A DNA stretch of 26,897 nt from a virus. Under the pieces are notes generated by a model. The model did not search any database and was not told the origin of the DNA. It worked only from the letters and a program-made list of their open reading frames with translations. Position numbers and translations under genes: made by a program. The stretch is from the IMG/VR virus record IMGVR_UViG_3300010233_000149, positions 997-27,893 of that record. The stretch is one strand, 5' to 3'. Shown piece by piece: positions 6,988 through 14,359 of the stretch. Every line of letters starts with the position of its first letter. Position 1 is the stretch's first letter.

Positions 6988-7704
6988 ATGATTGCCGGTA
7001 ACATCTACAACGAAGTCAAGAACCACGCCCTGAAGTATGGTAAGGGAACTGTCCAAAACCCCACCGTTCCTGAACCGGAAGTCGTGAAGTACAACACCGA
7101 GTTGATGCACGAATCCTCTCTGGGATTCCTCGTGGCCTTGGAGAGCGGTGATCTTGAACAGATTGCAATCGGCGGCGCTTCGATGATCCATGACATCATG
7201 GGAATCTTCCTTCAGTTCGGTCTGCCGTTCGAGGACTGCTTCACCGCCGTCCATGATGCACGGATGCACCGGCAACGTGCCCATGGCGATCCGAAAAGTA
7301 ATCCGACCATCGCGCCGCCTGGATGGATTGGACCAGAGAAGGCGATTCACAATGCCGTGTTCCGCGCGGCGAATCTTGGTCGCATGAATACCAAGAAGCG
7401 GCCAACTGAACCAGTTCTGGAACCACAGGAACCGGCACCTATGATTAAGATCGACGACGTTAGTCCACCGGCCACCACCGTGGAAACCAAGGCCAGGAAA
7501 CAGGCCAGGGAACGAAAAGTCAAGACGATGACTGCGCCGACGCCGGAACAGGTTGCGCAGGTCGCGGCCGGTGAAGCCAGTGATGACACGGCACCAGCAA
7601 AGGTGGCGGCACCTGCCGGCTCTGTGCCCACCGATCTTATGGATGGACCGCGAGACACGAGTGCCTTGGACAGGATGGAGCGGGAGTTGAAGGGTGGGGA
7701 GTAG
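6988..7704 (+). CDS. MazG-like all-alpha protein, possibly catalytically dead
   Basis: 238 aa. Residues 38-95 (LMHESSLGFLVALESGDLEQ through IMGIFLQFGLPFEDCFTAVH to DARMHRQ) resemble the core of MazG/PRA-PH-type NTP pyrophosphohydrolases in spacing and hydrophobic pattern, by memory alignment. The acidic residues that bind metal in that family (ExxE and ExxD) appear replaced by Ser, Gly and other residues. If the relation is right, the enzyme would be inactive or altered. Residues after about 130 are Pro/Ala/Lys-rich and probably disordered. The weak similarity makes this tentative; otherwise it is an unknown phage protein. Confidence 0.5.
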   Translation: MIAGNIYNEVKNHALKYGKGTVQNPTVPEPEVVKYNTELMHESSLGFLVALESGDLEQIAIGGASMIHDIMGIFLQFGLPFEDCFTAVHDARMHRQRAHGDPKSNPTIAPPGWIGPEKAIHNAVFRAANLGRMNTKKRPTEPVLEPQEPAPMIKIDDVSPPATTVETKARKQARERKVKTMTAPTPEQVAQVAAGEASDDTAPAKVAAPAGSVPTDLMDGPRDTSALDRMERELKGGE

Positions 7705-7715
7705 ACCCCTATAAT
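7687..7715 (+). promoter_or_regulatory. Promoter with perfect -10, before small gene and tail fibre
   Basis: TTGAAG (7687-7692), a 17-nt spacer and a consensus TATAAT (7710-7715). The -10 box sits in the loop of a 5-bp palindrome, ACCCC (7705-7709) with GGGGT (7718-7722), that could be an operator. The leader is about 30 nt and has TAGGAG 6 nt before ATG 7753. Confidence 0.7.
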
Positions 7716-7752
7716 TGGGGGTTAAACTATCTCTGTCCTTTAGGAGTCGATC

Positions 7753-7929
7753 ATGGCGAAACATTGGATCGCGGCTGCTATCAAACATCCCGGCGCGTTG
7801 CGTAAGAGTCTTGGAACCAAATCAGGTCATTCGATTCCAGCATCAAAGCTGAAGGCGGCTGCGGCCAAGGGCGGAACGCTCGGAAAAAGGGCACGCCTCG
7901 CCATGACCCTCAAGAAGCTACATAAGTAA
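7753..7929 (+). CDS. Small basic conserved phage protein, 58 aa
   Basis: ATG at 7753 follows TAGGAG with a 6-nt gap; the stop TAA is at 7927-7929. The protein begins MAKHWIAAAIKHPGALRKSL and ends LARKL-like with RARLAMTLKKLHK. It is very rich in Lys and Ala. I recall very similar short proteins as common phage ORFs near tail genes, without known function; the charge fits a nucleic-acid or virion-associated peptide. It is the first gene after the promoter at 7687 and directly precedes the fibre. Confidence 0.7.
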   Translation: MAKHWIAAAIKHPGALRKSLGTKSGHSIPASKLKAAAAKGGTLGKRARLAMTLKKLHK

Positions 7930-7937
7930 CCTTCAAC

Positions 7938-9863
7938 ATGATTACTGCCGGCGTCACGTTCGGGGGCGGGGGAAGTGGACCGCCTGGACGGCCCGGTAGA
8001 GATGGTGTTGGTATCGCCGGGAAACCCGGCGCAGATGGTGAGTCTTCCCGCATCCCCGGTCCAAAGGGAGAAACAGGACAGGGTTTCCGGTGGGTTAAGA
8101 CCTACGACGCAAAACAAATCTACGAACCCTACGACGTTCTCCATTACCAGGGCGACTGCTATACTTGTGTCCGAGCCTGTCGCGGCATTGTTCCCACGAC
8201 GAAAGAGTACTGGAACATAGTTGCGTTCCAGGGTCTTCGCGGACCCAACGGGGCGAGCGGCACCAACGGTCTTCCCGGTCTGCACTGGACCGGTCCATGG
8301 TCCATCGCCAGCACGTATAGCATCAATGACGGTGTGTCATTCAGCGGCTCATCCTACATCGCCATCCTGGCCGGCGTAGGCAACGAACCAGACACCTCAC
8401 CCTTGTTCTGGAACATTCTGGCGCAGGGTGGCAGCGGTGGAGGTGGATCGACCGCGATCATATCCACCGGGGATTTACTCACTATCGGCAGTACAGGTCA
8501 GCAGACACGTCTTCCTGTTGGATCGACCGGACAGGTGCTGACCGTCAGTAGCACAAGCTCAACGGACCTTGTGTGGGCAACTCCCACAATGGGAGGAAAC
8601 GGCACGGTGACTTCCGTTGGCCTATCTCTGCCGGCTGTGTTCACCGTCAGTGGATCACCCGTCACCAGCACTGGAACGCTTTCTGCTGTGTTCACCAACG
8701 AATCCAGTACATTTGTATTCGCCGGTCCACCTGCTGGTAGTGCTGCGGCACCTCCGACGTTCCGTAATCTCTCCACATCGGATATTTCCAATTATCCGGC
8801 AACTCCAGGCACCGTGACATCTGTTGACTTATCGATGCCGTCCATCTTCACGGTCAGCAACAACCCAGTAACTACCGCAGGAACGTTGACCGTGGCGTTG
8901 AATACTGAAGCGAGCACGTTGGTATTCGCCGGCCCTTCCACGGGCGCTGCGGCAGTGCCGACGTTCCGTCGTCTATCCACGTCGGATATTGCGGGATTCA
9001 GTGGAGGATCAGGGACCGTTACTTCTGTGGCGTTGACTATGCCTAGTACTCTTTTTGTCAGTACAGGAGGGACGCCGATAACGACGAGTGGGACACTAAC
9101 ACCTGCTCTGGTCGGACTTGCCACATCAACACATGTTGTGTTCGCCAGTGCTGCGTCTGGGTCGGGACTTCCTACTCCAGTGTTCCGCGCATTAGCTCAG
9201 GCCGACATAAATTTTGTCTTGGCTGCGAGTAAAGTATCCACAGGGACATTTACTTCTGTTGCAGGTGATCCTGCTATTACAGGTCAAGGGCAGGGATGGT
9301 TCAATAGTCAAAAACTTCAGGCGCGTCTTTGTTACGTGAATGATGGTTTGGGTGATATAAATGTTGGTACAATGAGTCTGATGCTTTTTGATTTGGCTAC
9401 CGATGAAACAATTACGGCCAATACAGTACTTGCTGACTATTCTAACTATCTTCTGACAGTAGCAGATTCTTCCGCAGTCGGTAGCTACGTAGGGATAGTT
9501 GGTCGAGTCATAAGAATAAAAGCGTTTCTTGATTTTGAAATATCTCTTCTCAACTCCTTTACTTTTAACGTTAGTTATGATGACAATGCAGTTGCTACGA
9601 TAACTACATCAAGTATCAGCGGAGCGTCAGGAACTGCTCTTCTCGACATAACTATAATCACCACTGGAACAAACACAGTGCGTGCCACGTGGTCTACTGT
9701 GTCCAGCAATGGTTCTGTTATAGCTACAACCGCTTCTGTAAAAGACACAACACTGGATGAAACCGTTTCGTCTGTAGCTAACATACTTTTTACTGTTAGT
9801 GCTGCATCGACACAAGTTACTGACACCTGCACAATAAAGTCCATGACTATAGAAGGGTTCTAA
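7938..9863 (+). CDS. Tail fibre with collagen-like and carbohydrate-binding-like modules
   Basis: 641 aa. Residues 14-48 and 97-115 are Gly-x-Y collagen-like repeats, which trimerise. Residues 50-95 and 115-163 are two modules with the W-Y--D-V-Y-G--Y---W spacing of CBM5/12-type chitin/sugar-binding domains. After a Gly/Ser linker (163-171) come three repeats of about 67 residues beginning GTVTSV, with PVT(S/T)-GTL, VFAGP and FR-LSTSDI, typical of phage tail-fibre shafts. The last about 215 residues form a different domain encoded by more A+T-rich DNA, probably the receptor-binding tip. No chaperone or autocleavage domain seen. It lies directly before the glycan cassette. Confidence 0.85.
   Translation: MITAGVTFGGGGSGPPGRPGRDGVGIAGKPGADGESSRIPGPKGETGQGFRWVKTYDAKQIYEPYDVLHYQGDCYTCVRACRGIVPTTKEYWNIVAFQGLRGPNGASGTNGLPGLHWTGPWSIASTYSINDGVSFSGSSYIAILAGVGNEPDTSPLFWNILAQGGSGGGGSTAIISTGDLLTIGSTGQQTRLPVGSTGQVLTVSSTSSTDLVWATPTMGGNGTVTSVGLSLPAVFTVSGSPVTSTGTLSAVFTNESSTFVFAGPPAGSAAAPPTFRNLSTSDISNYPATPGTVTSVDLSMPSIFTVSNNPVTTAGTLTVALNTEASTLVFAGPSTGAAAVPTFRRLSTSDIAGFSGGSGTVTSVALTMPSTLFVSTGGTPITTSGTLTPALVGLATSTHVVFASAASGSGLPTPVFRALAQADINFVLAASKVSTGTFTSVAGDPAITGQGQGWFNSQKLQARLCYVNDGLGDINVGTMSLMLFDLATDETITANTVLADYSNYLLTVADSSAVGSYVGIVGRVIRIKAFLDFEISLLNSFTFNVSYDDNAVATITTSSISGASGTALLDITIITTGTNTVRATWSTVSSNGSVIATTASVKDTTLDETVSSVANILFTVSAASTQVTDTCTIKSMTIEGF
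8601..9209 (+). repeat. Three in-frame repeats of the tail-fibre shaft
   Basis: Units start at about 8601, 8808 and 9012 (207, 204 and about 198 nt). Each encodes GTVTSV, LS/LT-P, a short variable part, GTL, VFA-P/AS and a closing FR-L---DI. DNA identity between units is moderate, so they are diverged protein repeats rather than recent duplications. Confidence 0.8.
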
Positions 9864-9874
9864 GAAAGCCAAAC

Positions 9875-10198
9875 ATGAGTATTTTAATCACCAGCGGCGA
9901 GGACGCAGAGTCTGTAGACAAGGCAGAAGTATGGGTAGACATCCTTACTATCCCAGGTACTGTGGTTGTGGACTACATCATTCTCCTCAATGAAGGTGAC
10001 TTTTCTGGAATGTTCCGTTTGGTAGAAGGCGACAAGGAAAGTCCTGCCGCCCGCTTACCGTCCGGCGCAGGAGAACCAGGGCAGCGTCGATCTTCCGTTA
10101 CAATTCCATGTATCGGTTTTAGCGGTGGATCACTCCAAGTAAAGAAGATCAGTGGTGAGGGCAATGTAACCGGTCTCTGGGCTTGGGCCGGTAGATAG
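9875..10198 (+). CDS. Hypothetical protein, 107 aa, downstream of tail fibre
   Basis: Starts 11 nt after the fibre stop and is probably cotranscribed with it. The sequence is beta-rich (VVVDYIILLNEGDFSGMFRL, then GGSLQVKKI) and ends GLWAWAGR. Its position suggests a fibre accessory or attachment protein, but no family is recognised. The stop TAG overlaps the start of the next promoter region. Confidence 0.6.
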   Translation: MSILITSGEDAESVDKAEVWVDILTIPGTVVVDYIILLNEGDFSGMFRLVEGDKESPAARLPSGAGEPGQRRSSVTIPCIGFSGGSLQVKKISGEGNVTGLWAWAGR

Positions 10199-10201
10199 TG
10201 T

Positions 10202-10230
10202 TTGACCTACCCGTACTTCTGTGGTACACT
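10202..10230 (+). promoter_or_regulatory. Promoter for leaderless glycan cassette transcript
   Basis: TTGACC (10202-10207), a 17-nt spacer and TACACT (10225-10230), inside TGTGGTACACTT (10220-10231). The first ATG, 10237, is 6 nt after the -10 box, so the predicted transcription start coincides with the start codon. No Shine-Dalgarno could be transcribed. Confidence 0.75.
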
Positions 10231-10236
10231 TACCCC

Positions 10237-10929
10237 ATGGCCTACAAACTTACCCGTAATTACGTTGGCAAGGGTGGTACGCACGTCGCCACCGACTCGG
10301 AATTTTCTGTTGCGGTTCATAAGCTCGTCAGCCTCAAAACTCCTAGGAAGATCATCGAGACCGGCACCCATCTGGGTACTGGCACAACGAAGATCATTCT
10401 CAGTTCGCTGAAGGCTGCGGGCGTGACCGACGCTAAGTTCATCACCATGGAAGTGAACCCCGGTTGTTACTTCACAGCTAAGGCGAACAACGTCGGTGAG
10501 AACGTGGACTGTCGGCACGGCCTGTCCCTGCCTCTGTCTTCCATGCCAACGCGGGAGCATCTGAGACAGGTCTTTGCCAACGGAACCTTCGACGGAATCT
10601 GGTTGGACAATGATCCGCACCTCTGCGCCGACGGCTACTTCGGAGAGACCAACCACCTCGCCGAAGACGATCTCCTAGGGAAGGCTCTCACTGAGTTTGA
10701 CAACAAGCCTGACATGATCCTGCTCGATTCGGCCGGCCATCTGGGGTACATCGAATTCCTCTACTGCATAGACCGAATCAAGGCACCCTGTCTGATTGTT
10801 CTCGATGACACGCAGCACTGCAAGCACTACCGAAGTCTTCAGTACATGAAGGAGCACTTCGAGAAGTTCGAGATCATCGTGGAGTCGGATGAGAAGTTTG
10901 GGTTCTGTATTGCTGTGTACAAGCCATGA
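10237..10929 (+). CDS. SAM-dependent methyltransferase-like protein
   Basis: 230 aa from ATG 10237; the upstream in-frame GTG 10198 lies before the promoter and would not be transcribed from it. KIIETGTHLGTGTTKIILSS (about residues 37-56) is a glycine-rich SAM-binding loop. FDGIWLDND, DMILLDSAGHLGYIEF and CLIVLDDTQHCKHYRS give the acidic strand ends of a class I fold. The overall pattern is like methyltransferase-24/cephalosporin hydroxylase-type proteins found in sugar-modification clusters. It is first in a five-gene ATGA-coupled cassette, so its substrate is probably a sugar or glycan. Confidence 0.7.
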   Translation: MAYKLTRNYVGKGGTHVATDSEFSVAVHKLVSLKTPRKIIETGTHLGTGTTKIILSSLKAAGVTDAKFITMEVNPGCYFTAKANNVGENVDCRHGLSLPLSSMPTREHLRQVFANGTFDGIWLDNDPHLCADGYFGETNHLAEDDLLGKALTEFDNKPDMILLDSAGHLGYIEFLYCIDRIKAPCLIVLDDTQHCKHYRSLQYMKEHFEKFEIIVESDEKFGFCIAVYKP

Positions 10930-11627
10930 AATCCTTCAAACACGCTGGCAAAATCGGTGATCTGATCTATGCTCTTCCGGCGATACGAGAAGTCGTGTCT
11001 TGCAAGAAGAAAGCTGAATATGCAGATATTATTCTTTTGAAGAATCGCTTGGGACATCAATCGTTTCCAGCGGAGTTGGTCGTTCCTCTCCTGGAGATTC
11101 AACCTTTCATTGCTTCCATATCCATCGTGGATATGCAAGGAACCTCCAAGACAGGCCCGGATACGGACTACGACTTTATCCCATTTGCACAACACAGGTT
11201 AGTATTCTCTCAACATCTGATTCAGACGATGGGAGAAACTATTGGTCTGCTGGATGTTCAATACACACCGTGGTTGATTTGTGAACCGAACCCGGTGGCG
11301 GAAGTGGTAGTGACGCGAAGATCACAACAACAGGGAGGTGGTGATTGGACATCTGTGTATAAGGAAGTGCAACTAAATAAGGCAATATTCCTTGGCACAG
11401 AAGAAGAACATCTCGAATTCGAGAGACTCTTTGGAAAGATTTGGCATCGTAAGACTAAAGATTTTCTTGAGGCGGCGCAAATTATTCAAGGTTGTAATCA
11501 ATACATAGGTGATCCTACGGCACTATATGCCATCGCGGTCGGTTTGGGTAAAAAGGTTCCGGTGGTCAATGGGATGTTGCCGAACGTCTACTACCCGACC
11601 AACAGGAAACCGAGTGTGTACGCATGA
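10926..11627 (+). CDS. GT9 (heptosyltransferase)-like protein 1
   Basis: 233 aa, ATGA overlap with the previous gene. The N-terminus, AGKIGDLIYALPAIRE, and the C-terminal QYIGDPTALYAIAVGLGKKV are the two hallmark regions of family 9 GT-B glycosyltransferases such as ADP-heptose:LPS heptosyltransferases. It is shorter than the usual 320-350 aa, with a reduced middle. The DNA is more A+T-rich than the flanking genes. It may transfer a sugar to a lipopolysaccharide-like or virion glycan, or may be a binding-only relative. Confidence 0.7.
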   Translation: MKSFKHAGKIGDLIYALPAIREVVSCKKKAEYADIILLKNRLGHQSFPAELVVPLLEIQPFIASISIVDMQGTSKTGPDTDYDFIPFAQHRLVFSQHLIQTMGETIGLLDVQYTPWLICEPNPVAEVVVTRRSQQQGGGDWTSVYKEVQLNKAIFLGTEEEHLEFERLFGKIWHRKTKDFLEAAQIIQGCNQYIGDPTALYAIAVGLGKKVPVVNGMLPNVYYPTNRKPSVYA

Positions 11628-12358
11628 GCAAACGCTACTGCCATTCTGGGAAGTGGGGTGACTGTATATGGGCACTACCGTCTCTACGGGCACTTGGTGC
11701 CGGACATCTTCGTCTCGTCAACAACTATTCCTTCTTTCCCTTGAACAAAGAGAACGTGGAGACTATTGCTCCGCTGCTGCGACTTCAGCCGTACATCCAA
11801 TCGGTCGAGTATGCCGAACTGGCATCCCTCCCGCCAGATATCACAGACCTGAACGTCTGGTGGATGGGTCGAGGCATCGTCCCCGGTCTCAGCATCTGCG
11901 GCCACGTGCTCGAACGATTCGGTCTGCCACTGACAGAGCAGGACACCGCATGGATCACTGTCCCCGAACCCACCCCCGTGTCCAAGTACATCTTTTGCCG
12001 TACATCCGCATGGCAGAACCACAACCAGAACATGCCATGGCCCTCCATCGTGGATCAGTACGGCAAGGAAGCAGTCTTCATCGGTCATAAGAGTGAGTAC
12101 TACGACTTCTGCGCCAAGTTCCCAATTCGCAAGGTGGACTACTGGCCGACGAAAGGATTTCTAGAGATTGCACAGGCTATGGCTGCTGCGGAATTCATCT
12201 TCTGCAATCAGTCCGGTCCTCACGCCGTCGCGGAATCGATGAAGAAGCCTTTGCTGCTGGAAGTATGCCCTGGGGAACCAAGTGTGGTGTACGAGCGGCT
12301 GGGTGCTGCGTATGCTTGGAAAGAAACGGTGGACCTGACTAAACTGGAGATTCTATGA
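11624..12358 (+). CDS. GT9 (heptosyltransferase)-like protein 2
   Basis: 244 aa, ATGA overlap on both sides. HSGKWGDCIWALPSLRAL at the N-terminus and IFCNQSGPHAVAESMKKPLL near the C-terminus match the GT9 pattern, with the SGPHAVAE donor-site segment better preserved than in the preceding paralogue. It is also shorter than classical family members. Two neighbouring GT9-like genes in a phage suggest either successive sugar additions or a two-subunit enzyme. Confidence 0.72.
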   Translation: MSKRYCHSGKWGDCIWALPSLRALGAGHLRLVNNYSFFPLNKENVETIAPLLRLQPYIQSVEYAELASLPPDITDLNVWWMGRGIVPGLSICGHVLERFGLPLTEQDTAWITVPEPTPVSKYIFCRTSAWQNHNQNMPWPSIVDQYGKEAVFIGHKSEYYDFCAKFPIRKVDYWPTKGFLEIAQAMAAAEFIFCNQSGPHAVAESMKKPLLLEVCPGEPSVVYERLGAAYAWKETVDLTKLEIL

Positions 12359-12954
12359 ACTTCGTTAAAGGTGCTCAGTTCTATGAAGACCTGTGGATCA
12401 TTCAAAATGAAATGGCCCCGAAGCAAGGCGTCTTCGTTGAGGTTGGTGCAGAAGGCGGCATTCAACTCTCTAACACTATCCTATTCGAGGAGTATCTAGG
12501 ATGGCGCGGTCTGCTGATTGAAGCCAATCCCGAAGTGATCGAAGAACTTCGACACAATCGTCCATTGGCCAAGGTCCATCATTGTGCCATCGGCACTGAC
12601 CCTACCCAGGATTTCTACATTTGTGACAACAGTCGATCTTGCGGCGCTCTTGGCCGGCCGGTGATCGGCGGTCGGCCAGTGAAAGTCCCAGTACAACGGT
12701 TGGACACAGTGCTAGATACTTACGGCATTCAGAAGATCGATCTCCTATCTCTCGACACTGAAGGGTCAGAACTGGAAGTCTGGAACACGATGGATCACAA
12801 CAAGTACAAACCCGGTGTGGTCGTCATCGAGTGGAACACCTGTCATCTGCCCAGTAATGAGGACACGATCCTGAAAGTGTTCGCCGAACTTCCTTACACA
12901 TTCGTTCACAAGACGGAAGCCAACCTGATCTTTGTTCGCAACCCGGAGTGCTGA
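12355..12954 (+). CDS. FkbM-family methyltransferase 1
   Basis: 199 aa, ATGA overlap with the previous gene. GVFVEVGAEGGIQLSNTILF (about residues 25-44) is the SAM-binding region; GLLIEANPEVIEEL, KIDLLSLDTEGSELEVW and VVVIEWNT complete the FkbM pattern of an O-methyltransferase usually acting on sugars. It shares long blocks with the leftward gene at 18662-19252 (VPVQRL/VPVKRL, ALGRP, DHNK, IEWNT, ANLIFVR), so the phage carries two paralogues. Likely role: methylating a sugar added by the neighbouring transferases. Confidence 0.85.
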   Translation: MNFVKGAQFYEDLWIIQNEMAPKQGVFVEVGAEGGIQLSNTILFEEYLGWRGLLIEANPEVIEELRHNRPLAKVHHCAIGTDPTQDFYICDNSRSCGALGRPVIGGRPVKVPVQRLDTVLDTYGIQKIDLLSLDTEGSELEVWNTMDHNKYKPGVVVIEWNTCHLPSNEDTILKVFAELPYTFVHKTEANLIFVRNPEC

Positions 12955-12955
12955 T

Positions 12956-13735
12956 ATGAAAGAGAAATTCACAATCTTAATGGCGACGAACGATCAGGAG
13001 AAGTTCCAGGTCGCTTCACGTTTCTGGTCGCACTCGATGGCAGACATGCCCATCAACTTCATGCCGATAGTCAATCCGAGTAATTTGCCGGAAGCCTATA
13101 ACGCAGCATTAGGTAGAGTAATGACTGAATACGTCATTGTGTCCCATCACGATGCTTTTCCTTTGCAGGCCGAAGGATATGTCATAGGACATAAACTCGC
13201 CAAACACATGGAGGATGTGGATGTGGCTGGCTTCGTCGGTAGTAGTCATCTTTCCACTCCTCTGTGGTGTGGTGGTGGGCCTGCGAGGAACTACGGAGTA
13301 GTCTGTACACCCTCAGAGGCAAAAATATGGGCAAACATATGGGGTATGCCAGCAAAGCGAGTTCTCGGAATGAGAACCTTGGATGGATTTTGTTTAATAT
13401 TTAAGACTGAAGTGTTGCGGAAGATCGGTTTTGATCCGCAGTTCGCCTGGCATTTCTACGACCATGACGTTGTGTCATCGGCCCTCGAAGCCGGTTACAC
13501 AACCGCCTGCCTTAACGACGTGTTTATGACTCATCTTTCTGCCGGCCGGTTCGACTCGGAGTGGGCACGGACAACACCGAAATTTGCGGCGAAGTGGAGG
13601 GGGAGATGTGATTTCTACGACCCTTCCATCGTGATGAACCCCGTAATCATCAAGGCGGAACACTGTACCACTCTGCTCATGCGGTTGCAGGAGATGGTGG
13701 CCATGGTGCCGGATGAGGTTTCGGCCTTGGCATAA
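12956..13735 (+). CDS. GT-A-fold glycosyltransferase-like protein, second copy
   Basis: 259 aa from ATG 12956, 1 nt after the FkbM stop; an upstream in-frame start at 12932 overlaps that gene and is less likely. FTILMATNDQEKFQVASRFW, EAYNAALGRVMTEYVIVSHH with the SHHD site, PAKRVLGMRTLDGFCLIFKT and FYDHDVVSSALEAGY parallel the gene at 4507-5397 block by block. It is the last gene of the glycan cassette. A cytoplasmic sugar transfer is likely; donor and acceptor are unknown. Confidence 0.75.
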   Translation: MKEKFTILMATNDQEKFQVASRFWSHSMADMPINFMPIVNPSNLPEAYNAALGRVMTEYVIVSHHDAFPLQAEGYVIGHKLAKHMEDVDVAGFVGSSHLSTPLWCGGGPARNYGVVCTPSEAKIWANIWGMPAKRVLGMRTLDGFCLIFKTEVLRKIGFDPQFAWHFYDHDVVSSALEAGYTTACLNDVFMTHLSAGRFDSEWARTTPKFAAKWRGRCDFYDPSIVMNPVIIKAEHCTTLLMRLQEMVAMVPDEVSALA

Positions 13736-13756
13736 ACTCGATAAACTCCCTATAAT
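13727..13756 (+). promoter_or_regulatory. Promoter giving a leaderless GTG-start mRNA
   Basis: TTGGCA (13727-13732), an 18-nt spacer and consensus TATAAT (13751-13756) within CCCTATAATTC. The GTG start at 13762 follows the -10 box by 5 nt, so transcription should begin at or within 1-2 nt of the start codon. Confidence 0.7.
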
Positions 13757-13761
13757 TCAAC

Positions 13762-14358
13762 GTGAGCACTCGACACTGGCTATTGTTCTGGGCATTCACA
13801 GCGGCGTTCCTTTGGGGTTGCGGTTCGCCCACGGATCGTGTTCAGACGCAACACACCACTGCACCGTCGGTCATCGTGGACTGCCGCGACGATACGCTAC
13901 AGTTCTCCGCGAATATGTGGGCAACTGAAGTTGCTCGTCGCTTCCCGAACAGTGTGGTACTCTTACTTCACGGTGGAAACAAGACGCCAGACGAATGGTA
14001 TGTGGAAGACAGTCCCAACGCAGGGTATGGTCGAACCTGTACACCGGTGGAGATATTTCTGGCAAAGGAAAGGGAGGAATATCCAGGCCGCACTTTGGTT
14101 TTGATAAGTTGCAACCCTTTACATTTGGCCCTTCATGGATTTGCTAATGTCTGGTATTCTCCTGATGAGACCTGGGTCGTGCCCGACCGGGCGCTGACGA
14201 AAGAGATGATGAGTGAGTCACGTTTTGTTGATCGAAAACTTGACGATCCAGAAGATGATATTCATTTTGACGAACCGCCAACGACAGTGGGACAGACGCG
14301 ATGGGTGACTGATCCTGGAGTGACCGGAAATGTCTATGAATTTCTGAGTGCAGAATGA
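13762..14358 (+). CDS. Lipoprotein with HG/SC motifs (possible clan CD-like fold)
   Basis: 198 aa; GTG is the only plausible start. Residues 5-20 are hydrophobic and end FLWGC, a somewhat atypical lipobox with Cys20. The mature part has SVVLLLHGG (His70) and TLVLISCN (Cys117), each at the end of a hydrophobic strand, followed by VWYSPDETWVVPD. A His-Gly and a Ser-Cys at successive strand ends is the dyad layout of clan CD cysteine peptidases (caspase, gingipain, CHAT). This is pattern recognition, not a family match. It has its own promoter and faces the recombinase tail to tail with 1 nt between stops. Confidence 0.6.
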   Translation: MSTRHWLLFWAFTAAFLWGCGSPTDRVQTQHTTAPSVIVDCRDDTLQFSANMWATEVARRFPNSVVLLLHGGNKTPDEWYVEDSPNAGYGRTCTPVEIFLAKEREEYPGRTLVLISCNPLHLALHGFANVWYSPDETWVVPDRALTKEMMSESRFVDRKLDDPEDDIHFDEPPTTVGQTRWVTDPGVTGNVYEFLSAE

Positions 14359-14359
14359 A

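Noticed and set aside
6703-7788. Long leftward ORF of 361 aa
   Set aside because: It lies antisense to two well-supported rightward genes, has Arg/His/Gly-rich composition typical of a shadow frame, and has no ribosome site.
8601-9209. Tail-fibre repeats as a CRISPR or tandem DNA array
   Set aside because: The units are about 200 nt, in frame, diverged at the DNA level and encode beta-rich shaft repeats.
10198-10236. GTG 10198 start for the methyltransferase-like gene
   Set aside because: It would put the promoter inside the coding region; ATG 10237 coincides with the predicted transcription start.
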